In this document: in pieces, positions 11,423-21,965 of the stretch | Layout: every line of letters begins with the position of its first letter | Numbering within the stretch: the first letter of the stretch is position 1 | NCBI RefSeq assembly: GCF_028640845.1 | Contig: NC_080539.1 | Coordinates: 162,283,736-162,347,735, forward strand | From: Ahaetulla prasina | Taxonomy: Eukaryota > Chordata > Lepidosauria > Squamata > Colubridae | Reading direction: 5' to 3' | Length of the DNA stretch: 64,000 bases | Notes under the pieces: model-generated | What the model saw: only the letters and a program-made list of their open reading frames with translations | Told to the model about the DNA's origin: nothing | Database searches by the model: none | Made by a program: the position numbers and the translations under genes

Positions 11423-12184
11423 CAGCAGTCACGAACTGGTGGTCCATGAGAAAATTTTGGTGGTCCACAGAAAAATCACTTGCATTTTTTATATTGCACT
11501 AAATCAGGAGTCCTCAAACTACGGCTCCTGGGTTGGATACCTGGGCTGGATATTGTGTTGCTGCAGAGAGTCTCGCCTTCAGGGTATTCTTGTGTGGGGT
11601 CAGAGAGGGGCAGAAATTCTGACTTGGGGTTTGCTTCAGCTTCCTGGTGTGGGGATTTGGGTGAAGGCTGGAGGGAAGTGCCTCTGGTGGCGAAGAGCCG
11701 GAGGGCCTCGTTCCAGTGGGACTGCATCATGGCCTGGAACTTGCTGACCATCTCAGCCCGCTGAGCCTCCAGGGGCCGGTACCTAGCCTTGCACTCCCGC
11801 AGGTCTTCCCTCTGCTTGGAAAGCCTATGCTCCTAGTCCTCAGTGAGGTGCTTCTACTGAGCCTCCTCAGTCAGATCCAATTTGAACTGAGCTGTTCTGC
11901 CAACTCTTTCTTGTGGTGGCTGCTTAGCTCCAACAACTGCTTCCTGTTGGGGCTCTAAGGAGCCCATGTGGGGAGGCAGGGAGGGGCTGGGAGGGGAGGG
12001 GCGAGTAGAGGCCAGTGAGGTGCCCCTCGACATGAGTGACATCAAGTTGGCCCTGCCCACCCAGTCACATGACCACCTAGCCACACCCATTCAGCCGGTC
12101 ATTAGGCAGATCATATTAGTGGTCTGCGGGATTTAAAATTATGAATTTAGTGGTCCCTGAGGTCTGAAAGGTTGGTGACCCCTG
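11423..12184. mobile_element. hAT-like non-autonomous element inside CR1
   Basis: A 762-bp insertion starting CAGCAGTCACGAACTGGTGG and ending GGTTGGTGACCCCTG, imperfect terminal inverted repeats of the hAT type. It is flanked by 8-bp sequences GATTAGAG and GACTAGAA that agree at six positions. Inside, from about 11511, AGTCCTCAAACTACGGCTCC suggests a second element nested in it. No transposase seen. Confidence 0.65.
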
Positions 12185-12221
12185 GACTAGAAGACCTCCA
12201 AGGTCCCTTCCAACTCTGTTG

Positions 12222-12300
12222 TTCTATTCTATTCTATTCTATTCTATTCTATTCTATTCTATTCTATTCTATTCTATTCTATTCTATTCTATTCTATTCT
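12222..12300. repeat. (ATTCT)n microsatellite at CR1 tail
   Basis: Sixteen perfect pentamers start directly at the CR1 3' terminus. Growth of microsatellites from CR1 tails is known in snakes. Confidence 0.95.
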
Positions 12301-12839
12301 AGATCAGGATGTAATGATGCTACAACACTCCCATCAAAAGGGGGGAAGGGTCCTATCGAAATTGGATAACCGAGCTACACTGAACCACAATATCTGAACA
12401 GATGTTGTGTGATCAATGTTTTGGCATGGTCCCAATTTAATGTACATGAATTACCTGGAAAAAAGCTTTCTTCCGCTTAAATTGGAAATTGTCACTTAAA
12501 GTGGAACAGGTGGAGAAAATAAGCAAGATCACCTTGACACAATTATATAGAAACTGTTGACTAAGCAAAAGTAACTGAAATATTTTTTAAGTCTAAAGTA
12601 AATAGATAAGAGGTGGCTTAGGCAGATTCCTCCCTAATTTACAGCAGTTTAAGAAACGGGAGGAACTCTAGCACAATCACACTTGCAAGATTGTGTTATT
12701 ACATCCAATCTCAAGGAAAGCAGTTTTAGCCTCCCTGCAGAGTTGATTTGCTGCCCTGGTCTACCTAGTGGAGCTGACAGCAGCCCAGATAAAGTCTTGT
12801 TAAATTTATGCCGATAGTGAATTGGACTTTAATCTACAT
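12301..12839. other. Unassigned DNA
   Basis: Nothing recognised. Confidence 0.5.
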
Positions 12840-12974
12840 CAGGGGTGTCAAACTCGCAGACCGTGAGCTGGATGCGTCACGTGCTGGCTCCACCCCCACC
12901 CAGTTTAGCGAAGGGGGAAAAAGTCCCGATACATCACGTGACACCGCTGTGATGATGTGAGTTTGACACTTCTG
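12840..12974. mobile_element. Short hAT-type miniature element
   Basis: 135 bp with terminal inverted repeats CAGGGGTGTCAAACTC and GAGTTTGACACTTCTG (two mismatches). Flanks ATCTACAT and ATCTAAGG agree over the first five of eight bases, a decayed target duplication. Confidence 0.65.
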
Positions 12975-13145
12975 ATCTAAGGACAGAGGACCAAATGAAA
13001 ACTCTGAGAAACCTAGATAAAATTATTTCAGGTGGCTTGCAGTTACTGTAGTTCAAGAGCTGCACCACATTGCAGTCCAAGAGCTGCACCACATAGAAGT
13101 TGAATCAAAAGGAATGTGGTGGCAACAATAGAGTAGCAATGCAAT

Positions 13146-13262
13146 ATGGCTGAGATCAAAGGTGCTTTTTCAACAGACAACTGGACTCTCTGGTTTTTCT
13201 TTGAAGACGTTTTGGTTCTCATCCAATAAGCTTCTTCAGCTCTGACTTGGATGGTGGGGAAT
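13146..13262 (-). repeat. Second PLE-like pLTR family fragment, left part
   Basis: GGTGCTTTTTCAACAGACAA, TCTCATCCAATAAGCTTCTTC and GGATGGTGGGGAATAAAAGG match 41700-41830. The element is interrupted by the SINE at 13265 and resumes at 13556. Confidence 0.45.
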
Positions 13263-13264
13263 AA

Positions 13265-13555
13265 AAGGATTTATACTACTTGTGGCTCAGACTGGTAAGA
13301 CAGTCTGTTATTAACAGCAGCTGCCTGCAATTACTGCAGGTTCTAGTCCCACCAGGCCCAAGGTTGACTCAGCCTTCCATCCTTTATAAGGTAGGTAAAA
13401 TGAGGACCCAGATTGTTGGGGGCAATAAAAGTTGACTTTGTATATAAATATACAAATAGGATGAAGACTATTGCTAACATAATGTAAGCCACCCTGAGTC
13501 TTCGGAGAAGGGCGGGATATAAATGAAAATAAAAATAAAAAATAAAATTAAAAAA
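13265..13555 (+). mobile_element. tRNA-derived SINE with L2-like tail
   Basis: The body includes CCCAAGGTTGACTCAGCCTT, GTAAAATGAGGACCCAGATT and TTGGGGGCAATA. The tail, GCCACCCTGAGTCTTCGGAG then AAGGGCGGGATATAAAT and A-rich repeats, matches the L2 3' hairpin seen at 34921-34965. Box B is weak (GGTTCTAGTCCC). The SINE sits inside the pLTR fragment 13146-13660. Confidence 0.78.
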
Positions 13556-13660
13556 CAGCTGGTCATTTGCATTCTCTTAGAGAGTCGCTAAGGCCACCTG
13601 GAGATTTATCTGTGCCATCAGGGTCACCTGAGTAGTGCAAATGGGTGTGGAACCTTCTTG
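13556..13660 (-). repeat. Second PLE-like pLTR family fragment, right part
   Basis: ACAGCTGGTCATTTGCATTC through TCAGGGTCACCTGAGTAGTG matches the uninterrupted copy at 41838-41925, which lacks the SINE. Confidence 0.45.
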
Positions 13661-13699
13661 GAACTGTTGAAAGGACTGTTTTTGTAGACTGGAGATAGA

Positions 13700-14110
13700 T
13701 GAGATACTCCTTTGCACCAGATTGTCAGCACAAATAGATACAGTACCCAAACGTTTTGACATTGGCTGTCAATACAGCTACAAAGTATTTTAACATGTTA
13801 ACTTGTTCAACTGCATGGGCTGTGGCTCTTTTAGATAAGAACATTATCCTGGTGTTTTGGTAACTAATCACCAGCTGTACTTGGCAATGGTGAATGAGAG
13901 CATTAAGTGCCCTCTTTAAATCTACATGCTAGAAAGCAGCAGCATCTGCATAGAGCAGAATTGGGACATGTCTGTTTGCCAGATTTGGAACGTGAATCAC
14001 TATGGCTTTTAAAAGTTGGACCGAATAACTAACATAGATGTTAAACAGACTTGGAGCTAGTACAGACCCTTCAAGCTATTGAATGTTGTACATAAACAGA
14101 AGAAGTTGAG
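13700..14110 (-). pseudogene. Decayed LINE reverse transcriptase fragment
   Basis: Minus-strand translation gives AAAFHVDLKRALNALIHHCQ-like sequence after a YAD remnant, then LVISYQNTRIMFL. This fits the segment after the catalytic YADD box in a LINE RT. Several stops. The family cannot be named with confidence. Confidence 0.35.
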
Positions 14111-14460
14111 GATAGAAATGTCACACAATTCTGACACAAGTTCTATGGAAAAGTGAGTTTCGATGTGCCGCTCCCAATAGATGCAGCAGTAATGCAAGCC
14201 AGCCTGGCTTGCAAGCATTTATTTTTGTTTTATCAAAAATTGGCTCAAAGAACAAAAAGTCTGAGGAAAAAGTCAGGTGTTAAAAGTTGTATAGAAACAA
14301 TTTCAGCTAGAATTTATAAAATGGATGATATTGGAGAACTTTGTATTTAAAGCCTTGGGTCAGGATTTTTATATGAATCAAGAGAGGAAGCTTTGCATAA
14401 AAACGGCTTCGAGTCTCCTACATCTAAAGTTACAAAATTTGGGGGAATATGCATACAAAT

Positions 14461-14942
14461 CAGTGGTGGAATTCAACATTTTTTACTACCGGTTTTGTGA
14501 GCCTGGCTTGGTGGGCATGGCAGGGAAAGGATATTGCAAAATCCCCATTCCCACCCCACTCCAGGGGAAGGATACTGCAAAATCCCCATTCCCACCCCAT
14601 CCCAGGGGGAAGGATACTGCAAAATCCCCATTCCCACCCCACTCCTAATGGAAGGATATTGCAAAATCCCCATTCCCACCCCACTCCAGGGGAAGGATAC
14701 TGCAAAATCCCCATTCCCACCCCACTCCAGGGGAAGGATACTGCAAAATCCCCATTCCCTCCCCACTCCTGATGGAAGGATATTGCAAAATCCCCATTCC
14801 CACCCCACTCCAGAGGAAGGATACTGCAAAATCCCCATTCCCTCCTCACTCTGGGGCCAGCCAGAGGTGGCATTTGCTGGTTCTCCAGACTACTCAAAAT
14901 TTCTGCTACCAGTTCTCCAGAACCTTCTGAATAGCACCCCTG
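14461..14942 (+). mobile_element. hAT-type miniature element with internal minisatellite
   Basis: Starts CAGTGGTGGAATTCAACATT and ends TTCTGAATAGCACCCCTG. Flanks ATACAAAT and ATACAAGC share six of eight bases. The body carries the usual ACTACCGGTTTTGTGAGCC and ends GTTCTCCAGAACC. Between them is a tandem array (see next entry). Relatives at 16299, 17406 and 33255 lack so large an array. Confidence 0.75.
14524..14860 (+). repeat. Minisatellite of about 45 bp, seven copies
   Basis: The unit reads GGGGAAGGATACTGCAAAAT followed by CCCCATTCCCACCCCACTCC, with variants such as CTCCTAATGGAAGGATATTG. One or two such units are normal inside this hAT family, so the array expanded within the element. 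It creates open frames on both strands that encode only the repeat. Confidence 0.9.
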
Positions 14943-15019
14943 ATACAAGCCTTTTCTACATCATGAGCCATGATGTCTGTAATATTTTTTCTATTGTTAT
15001 TTTAAAAGATCTAGACACA

Positions 15020-15420
15020 GTATGCCTTGTGACACTCTATGGAAGTGAAAGTTGGACTTTGAAGAAGAAGAAGGTTATGGAGAGTATTGATAGCTTTGAA
15101 TATTGATGTTGGAAAAGACTCCTGGGAATACCATGCACAGCCAAGAAAGCAAACAAATGGACCATTGAACATTAATCAGGTTCAGATTATTCTACAATAG
15201 GCCCATTATAAAAGGACCCGGCTTTCTAGAGAAGACTGTAATGCTGTGGGAAGGTGGAAGGAAATAGAAGAAGAGGACAACCAGCAAAAAGGTGGATAGT
15301 CTCAGTTACTGTGGTGATGAAAGCATTGTTGGAAGATCTGAAAGATTATGGACAGATCATCCCACTGAAAATCTGTCTCTGTGGTTGCTGAGTTGAAACA
15401 AGTTGATGACACATTATCCA
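15020..15420 (+). pseudogene. BovB (RTE) LINE 3' end, decayed
   Basis: Frames spell LYGSESWTLKKK, CWKRLLGIPCTAK and GNRRRGQPAKRW, matching the C-terminus of BovB/RTE ORF2, where YGSE.W, the WRRLL.IPWTA segment and the RRRGR..RW segment are characteristic. Stops and frameshifts are frequent. A CATC/CATT microsatellite follows directly. BovB supplies the machinery used by Sauria-type SINEs. Confidence 0.72.
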
Positions 15421-15492
15421 TCTATCCATCCATTGAGCCATCTATTCATCCATCCATTCATCCATCCATCTATCCAACCATCCATCCATCTC
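15416..15492. repeat. (CATC)n-type microsatellite
   Basis: Imperfect CATC/CATT/TATC tetramers at the end of the BovB fragment. Confidence 0.88.
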
Positions 15493-16290
15493 AATAAAAA
15501 TAGTGCAACTGTTTTGCTAACACAAGCTAATGTACTTTGCTAATTTTTTGCCCTGCTGAGTTAGAAAAGTGAAATTTGTAGTGATTTGCACTTCACTAAT
15601 GAAGCCCGGTGACAGCAGGTACTTGGTTATGTGAGCTGAAATCTGAAATTGGTTTATCTCATATCACATTGGGGAAATTTTTATGCTGATCTCTTCCTAT
15701 GTAAATTTTTTCCTCCATTTGGGTGGACAGTAAGGACATTTTTGCATTGCAAAACTATGTTTAGCTCAATACGGTATTTATGAGTGCTGGGAAGAAAGAA
15801 ATATAATTCTCTTTTCCTGAAAATTTTGTCCCAGCTTGTAACAGGGCTTCATACATAGTGATGTGCTTTGTGGGCAAACACCATCTATCAGTGTCCTCCT
15901 GGGGACTAGAGTTTCCTGCACTGACTGTGACAAAGAACTATTAATATTTTCAACATCCCCTGCCATTAAAACAGATGCACTCAGGAACAGAATGCATAGA
16001 TTTGGATTCGGAACAGCAAAGGCATCAAATATTTGCAAAAATAGTCCTAACAGAAAGAAGATACTCCAAGACAAATAGCCTATCTACCAGCCTGGACAGA
16101 TTATTACAATGACTGGTGACTGACTACTGGCTAAAGATTTCTTCTCACAGCATGGGAATTATTTATTTTAATCATTTTAATCCATTTATATGCCAATTTT
16201 TCTTGGAGAGGTGAACTTGGCAGTTCATTTTTGCACATCTCAGGTATTTATAAAATGCAAAAGTCCATTGTAAATATTTGGGGGCAGAGA
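15493..16290. other. Unassigned DNA
   Basis: Two overlapping opposite frames near 15778-16078 have no recognisable content. No repeat family seen. Confidence 0.5.
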
Positions 16291-16298
16291 CACCATAT

Positions 16299-16636
16299 CA
16301 GAGGTGATATTCAGGTGGTTCTGAGAGGTTCTGGAGAACCGGTAGCAGAAATGTTGAGTGGTTTGGAGAACCAGCAAATACCACCTCTGGTGGGGTGGGA
16401 ATGGAAATTTTGCAATATCCTTCCCCCAGGAGAGGGGAGGGAATGGGGATTTTGAAGCATCCTTCCCCTGGAATGGGGTGGGAATGGAGATTTTGCAGTA
16501 TCCTTCCCCTGCCACGCCCACCAAGCTAAGCCCACCAAGCCACACCATGCCCACCAAACCACACCCACCAAGAAACACCATGCCCACCAAGCCACGCCCA
16601 CAGAACCAGTAGTAAAAAAAATGAATTCCACCACTG
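16299..16636 (-). mobile_element. hAT-type miniature element with perfect 8-bp duplication
   Basis: Bounded by CAGAGGTGATATTCAGG and TGAATTCCACCACTG, flanked on both sides by CACCATAT (16291-16298, 16637-16644). It carries the same body as 14461-14942 in the opposite orientation, with about two of the 45-bp units and repeated CACACCATGCCCACCAA. Confidence 0.88.
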
Positions 16637-16697
16637 CACCATATGTGACAAAAACTTTTTCCATGCAAGAAATTGAACACATAATACACATACAGAG

Positions 16698-16700
<3 letters not shown>

Positions 16701-16739
<39 letters not shown>
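16701..16739. repeat. (CA)n microsatellite
   Basis: About 19 perfect CA repeats. Confidence 0.95.
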
Positions 16740-16741
<2 letters not shown>

Positions 16742-16849
16742 AACAATGAGGTATAAATGCCAGTAGAGAGAAAGATCTGATAGTGGCATGCCATATCATT
16801 CATCAATGGTATTCTTTAGACTTCCTGCAAGGGTTGGAGAACAGAGATA

Positions 16850-17170
16850 CTGTCCGCAGTGTTTCTACAACTTTCTATGTGGGTAATTCCAGTCAATGTT
16901 GTTGGAGAAGAAGAGATCGAGCCCTTGGGCACTCTAAAGTGGGTTGCCCTAAAATTTAGCCTTCTCATCTAACTTGTTCAATGCTACATGAAATTGATGA
17001 GAAAACCACTGCCTCCATTGGCACGGGGGCAAGTATAATCAATATGCCAATGATATTCAGTTTCATGTTTCTATTGGGAAGGAGATGAGTTGAAAGGAAC
17101 TGAAGACGGTAATTCCTCTTGAGTAGATCTGTCCTTGAAGATGATTCAGAAGCTGAAGCTGGCATAGAAA
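16850..17170 (+). pseudogene. L2 LINE reverse transcriptase fragment
   Basis: Frames give LVQCYMKLM (compare LFNIYMKPL in L2) and QYANDIQFHVSIGKEM, where YAND stands for the catalytic YADD. The order and spacing fit the L2 RT palm. Stops interrupt it and the D-to-N change would destroy catalysis. An old copy. Confidence 0.55.
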
Positions 17171-17405
17171 GCAGAGGTCCATTTGTTAGTCAGCGCTAAC
17201 TGGTTCATTGGAATAGGAGCTGCGCTGGCTGCTGGTAGGCTTCTTGACTACATTGAAAATGCTGCTGGTTACCCATACATTCCTTGCAGCTTGGGTATTT
17301 GTTACTTTAATGTCTTTCTTCTCAAGTAGATTCTGCCTACTGTATGTATTTTAGCCATGAAAGGATGCTGCAGTTACAAATTTCTTGGGAATGCAAAGGG
17401 ATGGA

Positions 17406-17692
17406 CAATGGTGGGTTTCAAAAAATTTTACTACTGGTTCTGTGGGCATGGCTTGGTGGGTGTGGCTTGGTGGGCATGACAGGGGAAGGATACTATAAAA
17501 TCTCAATTACCTTCCAATCCAGGGGAAGGTTATTGCAAAATCCCCATTTCCTCCTTATCAGTTGGGACTCGGGAGGGAGAGAATAGATAGGGGCAGGGCC
17601 ACTCAGAATTTTTACTACTGGTTATTGAACTACTCAAAATTTCTACTACTGGTTCTCCAGAACTGGTCAGAACCTATGGAAACCCACCTCTG
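17406..17692 (+). mobile_element. hAT-type miniature element
   Basis: CAATGGTGGGTTTCAAAAAA to GGAAACCCACCTCTG, flanked by GGGATGGA on the left and GGATGGA on the right, the same duplication with one base shared or lost. The body has TTTTACTACTGGTTCTGTGG, GTGGCTTGGTGGGCATGAC and the closing CTACTGGTTCTCCAGAAC. Confidence 0.8.
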
Positions 17693-17699
17693 GGATGGA

Positions 17700-18170
17700 G
17701 TCCAAATGTCACTTTTCCAGTTGCCATTCCCTTGGAGTAACTTTTGTTGCAGGTCAGGCTAGCCCAGACCCTCTTATTTTAACCTTTTATTTATTCACCT
17801 TCACCCTTTATTGAGGAATACAATCCTATGGTCTAGAGAAATTGGAAATGAAGGGTTTTAACTGAAGGGCATCACTGATATCCTGTAATTTAATATTTTA
17901 TTATAAGTTTTTTTAATATCTCCAAGCACCATGAACCCATCGAGGTGGTCTATGTATTAATATAATAAAGGAAAACAAACACATGTTAATTTATTTATTA
18001 GAACAAATCTGAACATTCAATTGGTTGTTTACTATCACTGCACCGTCATGACAATAGATAATAGAAAATCAAACCAACACTGTGGGTGGCGCCATGTTGG
18101 TGCAGTGCAGGGGAACTAGACTCCATTCTCCCTGCCGATTTTCTGCATTTTAGAAGCCAATAATGGGAAA
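17700..18170. other. Unassigned DNA
   Basis: Nothing recognised. Confidence 0.5.
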
Positions 18171-18176
18171 ACAGTC

Positions 18177-18699
18177 TGTTGTGCCTCACCCGTCCTCCTC
18201 TCCTCAGCCGGGCCCCTCCCATCTCCTGCTATCTGAGTCAGAGTCTGATAATGAAGAGGAATGGCCTGGCATGCCTCCAGCCCCCAGCCCTGGCACCATG
18301 CCTGGACAGAATGAGCAAACAAACCTCCCTTCTACAGCGTGTGAGCACGAAGCCAGCCATGTGCTAGAATTGCCGGCAGCAGATCAGGAGGACGGAAAGT
18401 CACAGTGGACGGATCCCCGCTTCCGGAGAATGGAGAGGCGACGTCAGCAAAAGGAAGGGAGGGGCAGGCCTGGATAAGTGCTGAGTCATGGAGCCACACC
18501 CCATGGCCTATATAAAGGATCTGCTTTTTGGCATTCCTTGAGTCAAGCAAAGTCTCATCTGGTTTGCTGAAGTCACACCTTGGATTCCTGCCTGCCCTGA
18601 GAACTCTGACAGGAATTTGGCAAAGCTGCAGAGGCTTCGTGGCCACGCTTGATACAGACTTCCCAGACCCGGCCATCGGAGGGGGAGTGGGACACGACA
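18177..18699 (+). mobile_element. Solo LTR 2 (family L)
   Basis: A 523-bp relative of solo LTR 1, starting TGTTGTGCCTCACCC and ending GGGACACGACA, flanked by the perfect 5-bp duplication CAGTC (18172-18176 and 18700-18704). TATATAAA at 18509-18516 follows CTGAGTCATGGAGCCACACC, which is almost invariant in the family. No internal sequence is attached. Confidence 0.85.
18509..18516 (+). promoter_or_regulatory. TATA box of solo LTR 2
   Basis: TATATAAA at the same position and context as in LTR 1. Confidence 0.7.
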
Positions 18700-18704
18700 C
18701 AGTC

Positions 18705-19357
18705 CTTGGAGGGGACAGCTATAGTGAGGGGAGCATCCAGCGGTGACGGGGAGAGGAGCGCTCCCCCATTATGGAGGGTGAGAGCCCTGAAAATTGGCGC
18801 AGAAGAGACCAGCTGTCAAGGTGAGGTCCAGAGATGTGGCGGCCTGATAAAGACAAGAGAGGAAGTAGATAATGAGAAGCGGCAGAACTATTGGCGGATA
18901 GGAAAAAACGAGTGACACCAAACTCTCTCTCTGGTGGATGGGATTTACAAAAACTACTGAATAGAAGTGAGTCTTTGAGGTGGAGGTGGCGGCGCCTTAG
19001 CGGTGGGAGTGGAGAAGGAAGAAGATGGAATTGCTGTAGCTTCGGTAGTATTATTAAACCAATTCAGGAAGGTGTCTCATTATTAAATGACATTGCCAGC
19101 ACTCCCTTATTAAACACAAGGCAGAAAGCAATCTGGGCATTATTCCCTATTCAATGAAAAAAATAAGAAGGGGATGGAATTTTCTTTTTAAAATATAGGG
19201 GGTGATGGGAAAGCCTGTGCTATCTTTCTACATTTTTCCAAAACTTGGCACACTTCCAGCATCCTCTCAGCTCTGATGAATAGAGGCTTCATCCCTGGTG
19301 TTTCTAGATTGCTCAAATGTCCATATAATATGTTTTTCTGGTAATATACAATGGACT
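18705..19357. other. Unassigned GC-rich to mixed DNA
   Basis: GGAGAGGAGCGCTCCCCC near 18751 is a short hairpin. Two open frames (18649-18915, 18891-19157) resemble no family I know. Confidence 0.45.
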
Positions 19358-19361
19358 AAGT

Positions 19362-19836
19362 TACCATATATTTTGGAGTATAAGACGTACCGGAGTATAA
19401 GATGCACCTTAGTTTTTGAGGAGGAAAATAAGAAAAAAGCTGATTGCCAGGTGGATCGGCCTCCTGGAATACCTCCAATCAGCTGTTCCCAGAAGTGAAT
19501 TTTAGCAACAGATTCCTTGGTTGTGAGCTCTGTACCTTGCTTTTTTCTTTTTCTTTTTCTTTTTTTTCTGCCTCTGAAACTTGTGAAACTCCATTTCAGA
19601 AAAAACATTTTTCTGCCTCTGAAAGCCTCCGAAACAGCGCTTTAGAAAAAAAAGCCTCTGAAGCTCTGTTTGGGGGCTTTTTTTCTGAAGCTTCGTTTCT
19701 GATACTTGTTTTCAGCCTCTGAAACCTCTGTTTGAGAAGCTGGGAGGGGCTACATTCAGATTATAAGACGCACCCAGATTTTCACCCTCTTTTTTGGGGG
19801 GGAAAGGTGCGTATTATACTTTGAAAAATACCATAA
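19362..19836. mobile_element. Miniature inverted-repeat element, GTATAAGACG type
   Basis: TACCATATATTTTGGAGTAT AAGACG at the left pairs with CGTATTATACTTTGAAAAAT ACC at the right. The inside repeats AGTATAAGATGCACC and holds a TTTTTCT-rich stretch with GCCTCTGAAAC repeats. A relative lies at 42681-43258. No transposase. The superfamily is not certain. Confidence 0.6.
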
Positions 19837-21685
19837 GCCAATGTATCTCAGGGAAATAATTAGATTTTTATTTTTTTTTGCAGACTGTTCTTGGAGTTTA
19901 GTAAACATCCCAACAGTGTTCTGGTTCTTATTTTATTTTAAAGCCCACTGAGAAAGCCAGTTATTCTGTCCTCTTACTTCCCTCTCCAAGTCGGCTGCTG
20001 TTTGTCAAGATTGCTCATTATGCCTCCCCATGAGATTTGCAAATATTAAGCCAGGAAATGCTCACAGAGATGGCTTTTGAAGATAGCCATAGAAATCTTT
20101 GCAGGGTGAAACCTCTTCAACCTTGGCTCTTCAGAGCCATTGTGCTGAAGTGGCTATAATACTCTTCATGCTGAGTGACCTTATCTCTCTGGCATTTTTT
20201 GGTGAAAAAAGAAAGTGGTGTTTTAATGTCATATCATGAATATGATTTCTGCCACATGTTCTGCTGTTTCACACTGTCAAGATGCCACGAGCCTCTTTTT
20301 TCATTCATGTTACAAGCTTCCCCCCCCAAAAATAAGTTTCCACTTATCTATCTTCAAGTTATATATTCTATCTGCACCATTCAAAGCATCTTTCAACACA
20401 AAAGGAAGGATCCATAAAAGAAAGAGGAATAATTCAGCAATGGAATCACAGATAGCGGATGCAGCTCTAATTTTAGATGAGATTTAGTGAGATACATTCA
20501 TCACTGTCATATTGACTCCAATTCTTGGTCTTGGCCATAAACCGATTGCATTTCTGAGTAGTTGCCAGTTTTTAAAGTATGCTGAGAAAATACTCCTGAA
20601 AGGGCTAGATTTTCTTGCCCTCATTGGATGATAGCTTTTGAGATGATGCTATCAATTCTATGGGTAATTTATATTTAAATTGTTGAAGTGTTGCAATTTA
20701 AATTAATGAGCAGGAGGAAAGCTTATAGGAAGTAATCTATGTTCCAGTTAGGCAACACGGTTCTGAAATTACTGGGTAGGACTTAAAATTGCTATAACTT
20801 AAATAACATTTAATACCAAATTATATATCTAAAATCACCACTAGAAATGGGTATGCTTGAAGAACTCTTAAACACTAAAAATACCTTGTCATCAAATATT
20901 GTTTATTATGATTGAAACTTTATTTTTTGTGAAGTCTTTGATAGGCCATAGATTAAAAGAATAGCTCCTTCTTATCATATGGTCAGGTTCTTTGTGAAAG
21001 AAACCAAGTTGAACAATGTTCTTTGGAGTTTCAAGTGAGAATTACATTCTGGATGATAGAAACACCCAAAGGAGCAAGTTTAAACCCAGTGGCCATTTGC
21101 AAAACATAGGGGACTGATAAGTACAAATGAACAAAGCAAAGTTATGAAAATAACGACAATAGAAATAAAAAGAGTCGCTCATCTGAGACATAGCCAAATA
21201 CTGTCTATGACAAATGGTTTTTGTTATTCTCATTTTATCTGGATATTGGTTGGATAAGTATCTCTTTATATTCAGATATTTCATTCCATTATGACTAGAC
21301 TGACCACATCAAATCTGTAGATGGGAAAAACAAGAATTATTTATTTCAGACCAGTTTCTTGACAATGTCCATAAAGTAGAGTCAATTAAAATATGTGTTA
21401 ATCTCGAGTCACTTACAAATTTTCTTCTTCACCTTTAAACAATAACTGGGCAGTCACAGAACATCAGATGACCATGTGAGTTGCTGCTTGTTCTATACTG
21501 CTGTTGCTGCTGAGGTGCTTGTCTTCGGAAGCAATGCATCATTTTCTTCACAATAAAAAAAATGTTGTGAATTCCATATGCAGAAAATACCAGCGACATA
21601 TTCTTGCAGTGACCTAGAAATGTTTGGTTAATTTCTCTGAGCATGACATCCTGAAATTGTGTCAGCACAGAATAACTTCTGACTG
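19837..21685. other. Long unassigned AT-rich stretch
   Basis: No repeat family, conserved frame or regulatory motif recognised over about 1.85 kb. Confidence 0.5.
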
Positions 21686-21689
21686 GGTA

Positions 21690-21965
21690 GTTACAGGAAA
21701 CAGGGTTTGCCTTGCCTGCCCACCTAGACGTTCGAAAACATGCAAATTTGAGTAGATAAAGATGTACCACTTTGGTGGGAAGGTAACAGCATTTTTCCAT
21801 GCAACTTGGTGCACAGTTATGCTGGCCATGGAAGCGTCTTCAGACAATGTTGGCTCCCTTAGTTAAGAAAAGGAGATGAGCAGCTTCCCATAGAGTCAGA
21901 CACACCTGGACAGGGAAAGGAGAGCATTTACAATTGTCTTTACCTTTATGTTGGCTTCAAGGTAG
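21690..21965 (+). mobile_element. Decayed tRNA-type SINE remnant
   Basis: CCTGCCCACCTAGACGTTCG, CCACTTTGGTGGGAAGGTAA CAGC, ATGCTGGCCATGGAAG and GTCTTTACCTTTAT match the middle and tail of the better SINE at 22905-23236. The tRNA head is missing or unrecognisable. Confidence 0.6.

Larger units (their letters stand above)
10983..12222 (+). mobile_element. CR1 LINE 3' end, split by a hAT-like insertion
   Basis: 10983-11414 is the last part of CR1 ORF2 plus the start of its 3' UTR. The UTR ends GCAGGGGGTTAGATTAG, is interrupted at 11423-12184, and resumes with GACTAGAAGACCTCCAAGG and CCCTTCCAACTCTGTT, which runs into the ATTCT microsatellite at 12222. 5' truncation is typical for CR1. Confidence 0.85.

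Noticed and set aside
14524..14860. CRISPR-like array
   Set aside because: Repeats are directly adjacent without unique spacers, in a eukaryotic repeat setting. It is a minisatellite.
14460..15106. Frames of up to 190 codons on both strands
   Set aside because: The 45-bp minisatellite unit is a multiple of three in most copies, so it opens frames in several phases. The repeated peptide is an artefact.
18649..19157. Two overlapping open frames downstream of solo LTR 2 as retroviral gag
   Set aside because: No matrix, capsid or zinc-knuckle pattern, and the LTR has target duplications on both sides, so this is flanking DNA.
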